From contig CAAEDC010000053.1 of assembly GCA_900754495.1 (NCBI GenBank), forward strand, positions 1-8,061: a stretch of 8,061 nucleotides of DNA, given 5' to 3'. This DNA is from Eggerthellaceae bacterium (GTDB lineage Bacteria; Actinomycetota; Coriobacteriia; Coriobacteriales; Eggerthellaceae). This document shows, piece after piece, positions 1 to 6,455 of the stretch. Position 1 is the stretch's first letter. Every line of letters begins with the position of its first letter. The notes beneath the pieces were generated by a model. That model made no database searches, was not told the DNA's origin, and saw nothing but the letters and a program-made list of their open reading frames with translations. The translations under genes were made by a program, and so were the position numbers.

Positions 1-377
1 TCGCGTTCTTGGCGCTGGCCAGCACGTGCCTCACCTTCGCGCTGCAGAACGTCGCGCTGACCCGCCTCGAGTCGTCCACCGTGTCGATGCTGCTCACCGG
101 CGAGCCGATCTTCACCGCGCTGTTCAGTTGGATGATCCTGGGCGAGACGCTCTCGCCGATCGGCATGGCCGGCTCCGCCATCATCGTGGCGTGCGTGGTG
201 GGCGAGACCTACCTCGACGGCCGCATGGCCAAGGCGAAGCCCGTTTCGGGCGCCGACGGGGCTTTGGCGTCCGATCCCGCCGTGCCCGCGGGGCCGGTCG
301 CTCCCGCTTCGCTGGCGAGCCATGCCGCCGCGCCCCTTCCCGCGGTCAACCCCGCTCCGGCGTCCGTTTCGGCCTAG
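1..377 (+). CDS. EamA/DMT-superfamily membrane transporter, C-terminal part (5' end outside window)
   Basis: Only the last 125 or so codons are present. The reading frame is open from base 3, so the gene begins upstream of the window. The visible part fits the second EamA repeat of a drug/metabolite transporter: a hydrophobic helix with a Q-N-V-A-L segment, then a Ser/Thr-rich turn, a helix opening with LLTGEPIFTALFSW, a short loop with the family's conserved GE (ILGETLSPIG) and a last helix (GSAIIVACVVGETYL). Family members export or exchange small metabolites such as amino acids, but the substrate cannot be told from this fragment. After the last helix comes a tail of about 50 residues rich in Ala, Pro, Val and Ser, longer than the short tails usual in the family and probably disordered. 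The next gene is 290 bp downstream on the same strand with its own strong ribosome site, so co-transcription is uncertain. The family call rests on the helix pattern and the GE loop. Confidence 0.85.
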   Translation, partial: AFLALASTCLTFALQNVALTRLESSTVSMLLTGEPIFTALFSWMILGETLSPIGMAGSAIIVACVVGETYLDGRMAKAKPVSGADGALASDPAVPAGPVAPASLASHAAAPLPAVNPAPASVSA

Positions 378-501
378 CGTCGCCTCGACGCGGCGGGCTC
401 GTCCTTGGCGGGACTTCGACGGCTTGCCGCTCCTCCGCCCTCATCGATAGCCTGCCCCGTGCGGCCAAGCTTTCCGTTTCGCAACAATCAAGCCGGTTCG
501 T

Positions 502-530
502 TTGCCCTTTTGCACGGTTTGGTGCATCAT
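502..530 (+). promoter_or_regulatory. Possible promoter with overlapping inverted repeat upstream of the phasin-like gene
   Basis: TTGCCC (502-507) and CATCAT (525-530) sit 17 bp apart, each matching four of six positions of the sigma70-type -35 and -10 boxes. The inverted repeat TGCAC-N6-GTGCA (511-526) fills the spacer and touches the -10 box, as an operator might. It lies about 140 bp before the start codon. The rest of the 378-667 gap shows no convincing gene or terminator. Box matches of this quality occur by chance, so this is only a candidate. Confidence 0.25.
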
Positions 531-667
531 GGAGTCATGGAGCCGACTGCCCGCCATGCGCGCCGAACGAGGTCTTGACGCGCCGCGACGCCCCGTTTCC
601 CGTGTGCGTCGCGCGACGGACGTTGGCGAAGAGACGATGCGCTCGAATGCGGGCAAGGAGGGTTCTC

Positions 668-1069
668 ATGGCTAACATCGGTGACGGTTTCAAAGACATT
701 TTCTTCGCAGGCATCGGCGCGCTCGCCATCACGGGCGAGAAGGCCAAGGAGGTCGTCGACCAGCTCATCGCCAAGGGCGAGATCACGGTCGACCAGGGCA
801 AGCAGATCAACAGCGAGCTGACGCGCAAGGTGAGCGAGACGGCGACGAACGTGCGCTACGCCACGCTCGAGGCGCGCATGAAGGCCATGTCGGCCGAGGA
901 GCGCACGGCGTTCGCCGCCAAGGCCGCCGAGATCGCCGAGTCGATCAACGCGCAGGCAGCTGCCGCGGAGGCCGAGGCGGAGGAGCAGGCCGCCGCGGAG
1001 CCCGAGGCCGCCGACGCCCCGACCGAGGAGCCCATCGAGGTTCCCGCCGAAGAGGTCAAGGAGGGCTAG
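668..1069 (+). CDS. Phasin-like small coiled-coil protein
   Basis: The protein has 133 residues. The ATG at 668 was chosen because AAGGAGG (655-661) lies six bases upstream; the frame is open much further upstream, but nothing there looks coding. Residues 1-22 (MANIGDGFKDIFFAGIGALA and on) form an amphipathic, Gly/Phe-rich segment, followed by a charged helix (EKAKEVVDQLIAKGEITVDQG, about 24-44) and further helix with coiled-coil character to about residue 95. This order resembles the phasin-like family annotated as 'polyhydroxyalkanoate synthesis regulator phasin'. Residues 96-133 are almost only Ala, Glu and Pro, an acidic and probably disordered tail. True phasins coat polyhydroxyalkanoate granules, but no PHA synthase is in this window, so a granule role is not supported here. 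The UbiB-like gene follows 175 bp downstream on the same strand. A generic membrane- or lipid-associated coiled-coil protein is the alternative reading. Confidence 0.7.
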   Translation: MANIGDGFKDIFFAGIGALAITGEKAKEVVDQLIAKGEITVDQGKQINSELTRKVSETATNVRYATLEARMKAMSAEERTAFAAKAAEIAESINAQAAAAEAEAEEQAAAEPEAADAPTEEPIEVPAEEVKEG

Positions 1070-1080
1070 CCTCCCATGCG

Positions 1081-1106
1081 CCGGGCCGTCCTCGCGGGCG
1101 GCCCGG
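1081..1106 (+). terminator. GC-rich stem-loop after the phasin-like gene
   Basis: A perfect 8-bp stem, CCGGGCCG (1081-1088) with CGGCCCGG (1099-1106), encloses a 10-base loop and starts 11 bases after the stop codon. The tail is TCCCGTTT, a poor U-tract, so termination may be partial and could let some transcripts continue into the UbiB-like gene. The position is typical of a terminator; the weak T-run is why confidence is moderate. Confidence 0.5.
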
Positions 1107-1200
1107 TCCCGTTTGCGCCGTCCCCGGCAATCGCCGCTCTCATCAGCGCGTTTGCCCGAGCCGGCACCGCGCATCCGTCCGATGCGCCACCCATGCCCGC

Positions 1201-1218
1201 GGCGCCGCGTGCGGCGCC
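1201..1218 (+). promoter_or_regulatory. Palindromic stem-loop in the leader of the UbiB-like gene
   Basis: GGCGCCGC (1201-1208) and GCGGCGCC (1211-1218) are perfect inverted repeats two bases apart; folded as RNA this would give a 6-bp stem with a 6-base loop. It ends 26 bases before the ATG at 1245, just ahead of the weak Shine-Dalgarno-like AGGA (1228-1231). It could be a protein-binding palindrome or a leader hairpin. Such GC palindromes are common in high-GC DNA, so significance is unproven. Confidence 0.3.
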
Positions 1219-1244
1219 ATCCCGGTTAGGACAGTTGATCGCAC

Positions 1245-2903
1245 ATGCCCATGGCGGAAAACACGCTGCTGAAATACTTCTTCTCCTCCGGCGCGGAGAT
1301 GGATCCCGAAAAGCGGTTCAACCTCACGCGCAAAAGCCGCGTGCGCCGCATGCGCGAGATCCTGGGCATCCTGCAGCACTACCATTTCCTGCGCGGGTTC
1401 CAGCCGGTCGAGTTCCGCCAGATGCTCGAGGACCTCGGCCCCAGCTTCGTGAAGATCGGCCAGACGCTGTCCACGCGCTCCGAGATCCTGCCCAAGGCGT
1501 TCTGCGAAGAGCTTACCAAGCTGCAGATGGAATGCGATCCGCTGCCCTTCGACGAGATCCTCGCCGCCGTCCACGACATCTACGGCGACGCGCAGGACGA
1601 GATCTTCGACGCGATCGACCCCAAGCCGCTCGGCAGCGCCTCGCTCGCGCAGGTGCACAAGGCGCGTCTCGTCAACGGCGACATCGTCGCGGTGAAGATC
1701 CAGCGTCCGGGCGTGAAGGCCACGATGGCGCAGGACATCGACATCATGCGCATCGTCGCGCGCCAGGCTTCGCGGTTCATGAAGGACAACCAGATGCTCG
1801 ACCTGCAGGAGGTCGTCGAGGAGCTGTGGGACACCTTCTTGGAGGAGACCGACTTCGGCCGCGAGGCCGCCAACCTGCAGGAATTCGCCGAGCTGAACAA
1901 GGACGTGGCGTTCATCGGCTGCCCCAAGGTGTATCCCGAGCTGTGCGGCGAGTACGTGCTCGTGATGGAGTACGTCGAGGGCATCCCCATCTCCAACACC
2001 GCCAAGCTCATCGAGCGCGGCTACGATCTGGAGGAGATCGGCCGCAAGGTGCTCGACAACTACGCGACCCAGATCCTCGACCACGGCTTCTTCCATGCCG
2101 ACCCGCATCCGGGCAACATGCTCATCCGCGGCGGCCAGGTGATCTACATCGACCTGGGCATCATGGGGCGCCTGTCCGCGCGCGACCGCGCCGGGTTCGG
2201 CAACATCATCAGCGCCGTGGGCAAGCAGGACGCCGCAGACCTGAAGGACGCGCTCATCGCGTTCGCCGCCTCCAAGGACATCGAGGCCATCGATCACACG
2301 CGCCTTCTGGCCGACCTCGACTCGATCCTCAAGGACTACGGCTCGTGCGATGTCTCGGAGATCGACATCGGCCAGTTCCTCACCGACATCCTGGCGCTCA
2401 CGCGCTCGTGCAAGGTGACGCTGCCGTCGTCGATCACCAGCGTGTCGCGCGGCATCGTGACGCTGGAGGGCACGATCGCGCCGTTCATCCCCAACGACAA
2501 CATGGTCACCATCATCAACGACCACATCAAGCGCACGACCGACAAGGGCCAGGCGCTGATGGACGCGATGGAGGATCTGGCGCTTGCGATGCGCGGGGCG
2601 GGGAAGGGCCTGCTCGATGCGCACCGCTACGCCGGCGAGGCGCTGCACATGCTCACGCGCGGCCAGGTCAAGATGAACATGGAGATGCTCGGCTCCGACG
2701 CACCGCTGCAGAAGCTCTCCAAGATCGTCAACCGCCTGACGGTGGCCCTGATCGTCGCCGGCCTGTTCGTCGGCGCCTCGATGCTGTCGCTGTCCACGAT
2801 GGAGCCGCGGCTGCTCGGCGTGCCGGTGCTGGCGTTCTTCGGCTATCTGGGCGCCGCCATCCTCTCGATCTGGGTGCTCGCCGACATCTGGCGCAAGAAG
2901 TGA
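1245..2903 (+). CDS. UbiB/AarF/ABC1-family atypical kinase-like membrane protein
   Basis: The protein has 552 residues, near the family's usual length. Hallmarks appear in order: the KxGQ motif (K70-I-G-Q73, in FVKIGQTLSTR), the Ala/Ser-rich loop PLGSASLAQVH (128-138) that replaces the usual glycine-rich loop, the lysine of VAVKIQRPG (K151), the E-T-D-F segment followed by EAAN (201-210), a hinge-like VMEYVEGI (240-247), the catalytic-loop equivalent HADPHPGN (284-291) and the metal-binding D303 in YIDLG. The last motif has Leu where many relatives have Phe (DFG). Two hydrophobic helices near the C-terminus (about 498-516 and 524-546) should anchor it in the membrane. Relatives support isoprenoid quinone and lipid metabolism as ATPases rather than classical protein kinases; in this kind of organism the quinone would probably be menaquinone, which is inference. 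The start at 1245 has only a weak ribosome site (AGGAC, 12 bases away); ATG 1251 is further from it. It is the last gene before the 2964-2994 terminator. Confidence 0.93.
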   Translation: MPMAENTLLKYFFSSGAEMDPEKRFNLTRKSRVRRMREILGILQHYHFLRGFQPVEFRQMLEDLGPSFVKIGQTLSTRSEILPKAFCEELTKLQMECDPLPFDEILAAVHDIYGDAQDEIFDAIDPKPLGSASLAQVHKARLVNGDIVAVKIQRPGVKATMAQDIDIMRIVARQASRFMKDNQMLDLQEVVEELWDTFLEETDFGREAANLQEFAELNKDVAFIGCPKVYPELCGEYVLVMEYVEGIPISNTAKLIERGYDLEEIGRKVLDNYATQILDHGFFHADPHPGNMLIRGGQVIYIDLGIMGRLSARDRAGFGNIISAVGKQDAADLKDALIAFAASKDIEAIDHTRLLADLDSILKDYGSCDVSEIDIGQFLTDILALTRSCKVTLPSSITSVSRGIVTLEGTIAPFIPNDNMVTIINDHIKRTTDKGQALMDAMEDLALAMRGAGKGLLDAHRYAGEALHMLTRGQVKMNMEMLGSDAPLQKLSKIVNRLTVALIVAGLFVGASMLSLSTMEPRLLGVPVLAFFGYLGAAILSIWVLADIWRKK

Positions 2904-2963
2904 CGCGCGGTTGATCACGCAAAACGATGTCTCAGCGCACGCATCGGACGACGCTGCAAACAA

Positions 2964-2994
2964 AAAGCCCGATGACGGCAGGTCATCGGGCTTT
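2964..2994. terminator. Bidirectional intrinsic terminator between converging genes
   Basis: AAAGCCCGATGAC (2964-2976) pairs perfectly with GTCATCGGGCTTT (2982-2994), a 13-bp stem with a 5-base loop. On the minus strand it is followed by a good T-run (TTTTTGTTTG, from 2966 downward), making it a strong terminator for the dehydrogenase gene ending at 3093. On the plus strand the tail is CTTTGGTGTT, weaker but adequate for the UbiB-like gene ending at 2903. Confidence 0.9.
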
Positions 2995-3011
2995 GGTGTT
3001 GAAAGGGAGAG

Positions 3012-3081
3012 GCGCTTTCTTTCTTGGTCTGAGAATTCCCGCACCTCCGGAAAGCGCTTGCTCCGCCAGCGGCTCAGGCGG
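3012..3081 (-). other. Two further inverted repeats in the 3' region of the dehydrogenase gene
   Basis: GCGCTTTC (3012-3019) and GAAAGCGC (3050-3057) are an 8-bp inverted repeat separated by 30 bases. TCCGCC (3062-3067) and GGCGGA (3077-3082) form a second stem with a 9-base loop. Both lie between the dehydrogenase stop codon and the terminator at 2964-2994, so they would sit in its 3' untranslated RNA. They may protect the 3' end or be chance; no small gene was found here. Confidence 0.35.
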
Positions 3082-3092
3082 AAACGCTTCTG

Positions 3093-3938
3093 CTACTTGG
3101 CCAGGAGGCCTTCCTCCTCCATGTAGGAGCGCAGGTCGTCCTCCCAGGCGGGGAGCTCGACGCCGGCCATGCTCAGCATCATGCTCTCGAGCACGACGTT
3201 CTCGGCGGTGCGGGCGTCCTCGGCGGGGATGAGCACCTTCTCGGGATCGTAGCCCGCGTACTCCAGCACCTTGGAGGCGAAGCCGTAGCGGCTGGTCGAG
3301 CCCTGGGAGACCAGGTGGAACGTGCCCTTGGCGCCCTTCTCGACCGCGCGGATCATCAGGTCGGCGTACAGCATCACGCTGGTGGGTGCGGCGAACTGGT
3401 CGGTGCGCGCCTCGATGCGCTGGCCCTTGCGGGCGGCCTCCAGGATCTCGTGCATGCGTCCGCTGTCGGCGTGGTAGATCCACGACGAGCGGATGATCAG
3501 GTGCTCGGTGGTGGTGTTGCGCACCATCATCTCACCGGCGCGCTTGGACTTGCCGTAGGGGGTGTTGGGCTCGGGGCTGTCGAACTCGTTGACGGGCTCG
3601 TCGAGCTTGGACGAGTACACATCGTCAGAGGAGACCTGCACCACGAACGCGCCCACGGCGTTGGCGGCCAGCGCCACGTTGCGCGCGCCCACCGCGTTGA
3701 CCTCGTAGGCCTTGATGCGCGTTGCCAGGTTGGTGGCGTCGCGGCGGATGCCGGCGCAGTTGACCACGACGTCGGGCTGGATCTCCTCGGCGAACGCCTC
3801 CAGGCGCTCCTGCTCGCACACGCTCAGCTCGATGTCGGTGCCCACGACGTTGTAGCCGGCAGCCTTGAAACGACGGGCGATCTCGCCGCCGATGAAGCCT
3901 TTGCAGCCGGTCACCCAGACAATACCCTTTTTGCTCAT
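3093..3938 (-). CDS. RmlD-like NAD(P)-dependent extended short-chain dehydrogenase/reductase
   Basis: The protein has 281 residues. It opens with a Rossmann fold: VTGCKGFIGGEIA with the GxxGxxG motif at G11, G14 and G17. D35 at the end of the second strand (VVGTDIE) favours NAD over NADP by family rule. NCAGI (60-64), the strand VVQVSSDDVYSS (99-110) and the catalytic pair Y128 and K132 (YGKSK) are all present, so it looks active. The stretch SSDDVY...P.NTPYGKSK..GE and the later FHLVSQGSTSRYGFASKVLEYAG match the dTDP-4-dehydrorhamnose reductase (RmlD) side of the extended SDR family. No rhamnose or capsule gene is nearby, so the real substrate, likely a nucleotide sugar, is unknown. The ATG at 3938 has GAGG seven bases upstream (3946-3949). 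It follows the permease gene by 90 bp in the same direction and ends at a strong terminator, so it may share transcription with the transporter or stand alone. Confidence 0.9.
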   Translation of the reverse strand: MSKKGIVWVTGCKGFIGGEIARRFKAAGYNVVGTDIELSVCEQERLEAFAEEIQPDVVVNCAGIRRDATNLATRIKAYEVNAVGARNVALAANAVGAFVVQVSSDDVYSSKLDEPVNEFDSPEPNTPYGKSKRAGEMMVRNTTTEHLIIRSSWIYHADSGRMHEILEAARKGQRIEARTDQFAAPTSVMLYADLMIRAVEKGAKGTFHLVSQGSTSRYGFASKVLEYAGYDPEKVLIPAEDARTAENVVLESMMLSMAGVELPAWEDDLRSYMEEEGLLAK

Positions 3939-3984
3939 GCGTATACCTCGTTCGGATTCGATGCGGTGTTCGTTCGATTCATCC

Positions 3985-4018
3985 GTGCGTGCCCCGCGCC
4001 GCGGCGCAAGGCACGCAC
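3985..4018. terminator. Stem-loop between the TRAP permease and dehydrogenase genes
   Basis: GTGCGTGCC (3985-3993) pairs perfectly with GGCACGCAC (4010-4018), and the 16-base loop holds GCG-CCGCGG-CGC, which can pair further. It starts 11 bases after the permease stop codon on the minus strand. No T-run follows (GGATGAATCG), so it may be a U-less terminator, a processing signal or a 3'-end stabiliser rather than a classical terminator. Confidence 0.5.
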
Positions 4019-4028
4019 CATACTAGCC

Positions 4029-6158
4029 TTAAGCTGATGCCTCTTGCAAGGCTTTGCCCTCGTCGTGCGGGGCGTCCCCGTCGCTGGGCGGGGTCTTGTC
4101 GCGGTCCTTGCGGGACAGCAGGAACTGGATGCCGCAGATGACGAGGATCAGCACCAGGCCGGCGACGTCGGAAGCCGCGCCGGGGATCATCATGCCCAGG
4201 CCGCCCGCAGCCAACAGGACGCGGAACAGCGGGTTGATGTGGCGCTCGAACAGCGTGTTGGTGAGCGCGCATTGGATGCCGAACATGCCGCCCAGGGCGG
4301 ACAGCGTGTTGAGGATGACCGTGAGGACGGTGACATCGTCGCCCACCATCAGCAGCACGGGGCTGAAGCAGAAGATGTAGGGAACGACGAACTTGGCGAT
4401 GCCCAGCTTGGTGGCGTTGACGGCGGTCATCATCGGACGCGACTTGGCGATGGCCGACGCGGCATAGGCCGCCAGCGCGACCGGCGGCGTGATGTCGGCG
4501 GCGATGCCGAAGTAGAACACGAAGAAGTGCGCGCAGATGGGGTCGATGCCCAGCTGGATGAGGATCGGCGCGCAGGTCGACGCCATGATGCAGTAGTTGG
4601 CCGTGGTGGGCACGCCCATGCCCAGGATCAGGCAGCAGATCATCGTGAAGACCAGGCCGATCATCACGAAGTCGCCCGCCATGAGGACGATGACGTTGAT
4701 GATGGTGGAGGCCAGGCCGGTGACGGTGATGCAGCCGGCGATGACGCCCGCCATCGCGCAGGCGACGGCCACGGGGATGGTGCTCTTGGCGCCGGCGGCA
4801 AACGCGTCGGCCACGGTGAGCATCGCGATCTTGATGGTCTCGACGAGGACGGAGCCGAACGTGGCGCCCTCCTCGCGCTCGCTCCAGTTGGTGCTCAGGA
4901 AGTTGATGAAGCCGACCACGAACGCCGCGGCGATCGAGATAGCGGCGGAGGCGGCCATCGTGCGCACGCCGGCGGACACGATCCAGACCAGGAGCACCAG
5001 CGGGATGATCAGGTAGCAGTTCTTCAGCAGGTACTTGCCCGTGGGCAGCTCCTCGCGCGGGATGCCCTTGAGGCCGAGCTTTTTGGCCTCAAGATGCACG
5101 GCGATGAAGATGCCGGCGAAGTACAGCAGCGCCGGGACGATGGCCTTGGTGGCGACCTCCATGTAGGGGATGCCGATGTACTCGGCCATCAGGAACGCGG
5201 CCGCGCCCATGATGGGGGGCATGATCTGGCCGCCCGAGGAGGCCGCGGCCTCGACGCCGCCGGCGAACTCGGGCTTGTAGCCGACCTTCTTCATCATCGG
5301 GATGGTGACCGAGCCGGTGGTCACGACGTTGCCGACCGACGAGCCCGAAACCATGCCGCACAAAGCCGACGAGATGACGGCCACCTTGGCGGCGCCGCCG
5401 CTCGACCAGCCGGCGACCTTGTTGGCCAGCGCGATGAAGAAGTTCGCGATGCCGGTGCGCTCGAGGAACGCGCCAAAGATCACGAACAGCACGATGTAGG
5501 TGTAGCACACGTTGATCGGCGTGCCGATGACGCCGGAGGTGGTGTAGAACAGCTTCTGGATGACCTTGCGCACAGAGTCGTAGATGGTCGGGTTGTTGGA
5601 GCTGTCGAACTGCCAGTACAGCGCATAGACCACCAAGCAGACCACCACGATGATGATGGGCAGGCCCACGCAGCGCCGGCACAGCTCGACGAGCACCAGC
5701 AGGCCCGCGATGCCCAGCACCACATGGAACGGCTCGATGCGCGCGCCCATCAGCAGGATGTCAGTGACGTTGAATGCGAAGTACATGAACGACCCGAAGC
5801 CGATCGCCATCAGCACGAAGTCGTACCACGGGATGTGGTTGACCTTGTGGTTGGACTTGCGGGCCGGGTACATCATGAAGCCGATGACGATGACGAACGC
5901 CAAGAAGCGCGCCAGGCGCGCCTCGGCCTGTTCGGTGGAGAACAGCGTCATGAACAGGCAGTACACCGAGAACACGACCATGAGCGTCGTGACGATGACG
6001 GCGGGGATGCCCTCCCAGATGCGCGTGTTGGACTCCTTGTCGTACTTGCGCATCACTTCTTCGGCGTCGATGGTCTCGTCGACGTCCACGCCGGCGAGCA
6101 TATCGCTATCGGCCGCCGCCGCTTCCTGCTCCCTCATCTTGCGTTTGAAAAACGCCAT
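4029..6158 (-). CDS. TRAP transporter fused permease, 4TM (small) plus 12TM (large) subunits
   Basis: This 709-residue membrane protein is the translocation unit of a TRAP importer, in which the solute is delivered by a binding protein and ion-driven uptake follows. The hydrophilic N-terminus (1-48) is followed by four hydrophobic segments in the DctQ-like part, a linker, and the large DctM-like part with about a dozen helices. Large-subunit hallmarks are visible: GMVSGSSVGNVVTTGSVTIP (268-287) followed by MMKKVGY, ASSGGQIMPPIMGAAAF (306-322) and the second-half repeat LILGMGVPTTANY (510-522), then DITPPVALAAYAAS (555-568). These fit the fused permeases that pair with TAXI binding proteins. 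The C-terminus from about 683 is charged and cytoplasmic-looking. The start is ATG 6158 rather than GTG 6164, because the GTG overlaps the ribosome site. Its TAXI partner lies upstream, separated by a 297-bp structured gap. Confidence 0.97.
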   Translation of the reverse strand: MAFFKRKMREQEAAAADSDMLAGVDVDETIDAEEVMRKYDKESNTRIWEGIPAVIVTTLMVVFSVYCLFMTLFSTEQAEARLARFLAFVIVIGFMMYPARKSNHKVNHIPWYDFVLMAIGFGSFMYFAFNVTDILLMGARIEPFHVVLGIAGLLVLVELCRRCVGLPIIIVVVCLVVYALYWQFDSSNNPTIYDSVRKVIQKLFYTTSGVIGTPINVCYTYIVLFVIFGAFLERTGIANFFIALANKVAGWSSGGAAKVAVISSALCGMVSGSSVGNVVTTGSVTIPMMKKVGYKPEFAGGVEAAASSGGQIMPPIMGAAAFLMAEYIGIPYMEVATKAIVPALLYFAGIFIAVHLEAKKLGLKGIPREELPTGKYLLKNCYLIIPLVLLVWIVSAGVRTMAASAAISIAAAFVVGFINFLSTNWSEREEGATFGSVLVETIKIAMLTVADAFAAGAKSTIPVAVACAMAGVIAGCITVTGLASTIINVIVLMAGDFVMIGLVFTMICCLILGMGVPTTANYCIMASTCAPILIQLGIDPICAHFFVFYFGIAADITPPVALAAYAASAIAKSRPMMTAVNATKLGIAKFVVPYIFCFSPVLLMVGDDVTVLTVILNTLSALGGMFGIQCALTNTLFERHINPLFRVLLAAGGLGMMIPGAASDVAGLVLILVICGIQFLLSRKDRDKTPPSDGDAPHDEGKALQEASA

Positions 6159-6163
6159 GCGCA

Positions 6164-6172
6164 CCCTCCTTT
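6164..6172 (-). promoter_or_regulatory. Ribosome binding site that fixes the permease start
   Basis: On the minus strand AAAGGAGGG runs from 6172 to 6164. The in-frame GTG (6164-6162) begins with the last G of this site, so it cannot be the start codon; ATG 6158 sits six bases after GGAGG, an ideal distance. The protein therefore begins MAFFKRK. Confidence 0.85.
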
Positions 6173-6191
6173 ATCTTTCACTCGTTGCCGT

Positions 6192-6210
6192 GGATCCGAA
6201 CCGCGGATCC
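6192..6210 (-). promoter_or_regulatory. Small stem-loop ahead of the permease ribosome site
   Basis: GGATCCG (6192-6198) and CGGATCC (6204-6210) pair perfectly around a 5-base loop, 20 bases before the ribosome site on the minus strand. No T-run follows. In RNA it could protect the 5' end of a processed permease message or influence translation; as DNA it could be a small operator. Function is not known. Confidence 0.4.
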
Positions 6211-6230
6211 GTCCTGTGCCCGCCTCCGCC

Positions 6231-6333
6231 GAGGGGGACGGGATGCCCCGTTTGGGGAACGGGACGCCCCTCGCGCGGGGGATGGATAACTCCGCTCGAG
6301 GGGTGGGTGTCCCCGCCTGAGGGGGACGGCACC
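6231..6333. repeat. Array of five G-run units spaced about 22 bp apart within the TRAP locus
   Basis: On the plus strand G-runs begin at 6233, 6254, 6277, 6300 and 6321, spacings of 21, 23, 23 and 21 bp. Units one and two are similar: GGGGGACGGGATGCCCC (6233-6249) and GGGGAACGGGACGCCCC (6254-6270), 15 of 17 bases identical. The first and last units share the exact 11-mer GAGGGGGACGG (6231-6241 and 6319-6329). Several units have CCCC on the far side, so they can form small hairpins: CCCC-GTTT-GGGG (6246-6257) and GTCCCC-N7-GGGGAC (6309-6327), the latter extended by GGTG/CACC (6306-6309 and 6330-6333). It lies in the gap between the TAXI and permease genes, with no promoter-like boxes that I could recognise. 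It resembles no named repeat family I know. Confidence 0.5.
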
Positions 6334-6384
6334 GCCGCGCGCCGCCTCCTATCGGGGCGTGACGTGCGGGGGATAAAGCCAAAG

Positions 6385-6421
6385 GAGGGGCCGCGGCAGT
6401 GATCGGCCGCTGCGGCCCCTC
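6385..6421 (-). terminator. Terminator-like hairpin after the TAXI gene, within the TRAP operon
   Basis: GAGGGGCCGC (6385-6394) pairs with GCGGCCCCTC (6412-6421), a 10-bp stem that can extend inward by two more pairs after one mismatch. In the minus-strand transcript it lies 34 bases after the TAXI stop and is followed by CTTTGGCTTTAT, a broken U-tract. This is what a partial terminator or 3'-end stabiliser between a binding-protein gene and its permease gene would look like, allowing more binding protein than permease. Confidence 0.7.
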
Positions 6422-6455
6422 GTCGGGGATCGTGGGCGCTGGCCCCGTGCTCAGG

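Noticed and set aside
26..667. N-terminal extension of the phasin-like gene in the same frame
   Set aside because: Arg/His-rich translation overlapping the EamA gene out of frame; a strong ribosome site supports the start at 668.
1076..2914. Plus-strand open frame (612 codons) overlapping the UbiB-like gene in another frame
   Set aside because: Arg/Ala/Pro/His-rich low-complexity translation caused by high G+C at third positions; no motif, and it covers the whole real gene.
1143..3044. Long minus-strand open frame (633 codons) opposite the UbiB-like gene
   Set aside because: Its translation is rich in His, Arg, Asp, Leu and Val with no domain, as expected for the antisense of a GC-rich gene; the plus strand carries clear UbiB-family motifs.
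3093..3938. Part of a dTDP-rhamnose biosynthesis operon
   Set aside because: No nucleotidyltransferase, dehydratase or epimerase gene is present within the window.
4044..6320. Very long plus-strand open frame (758 codons) opposite the TRAP permease
   Set aside because: Dominated by Asp, His, Gly, Arg and Ala with no helices or motifs; a mirror of the hydrophobic permease codons.
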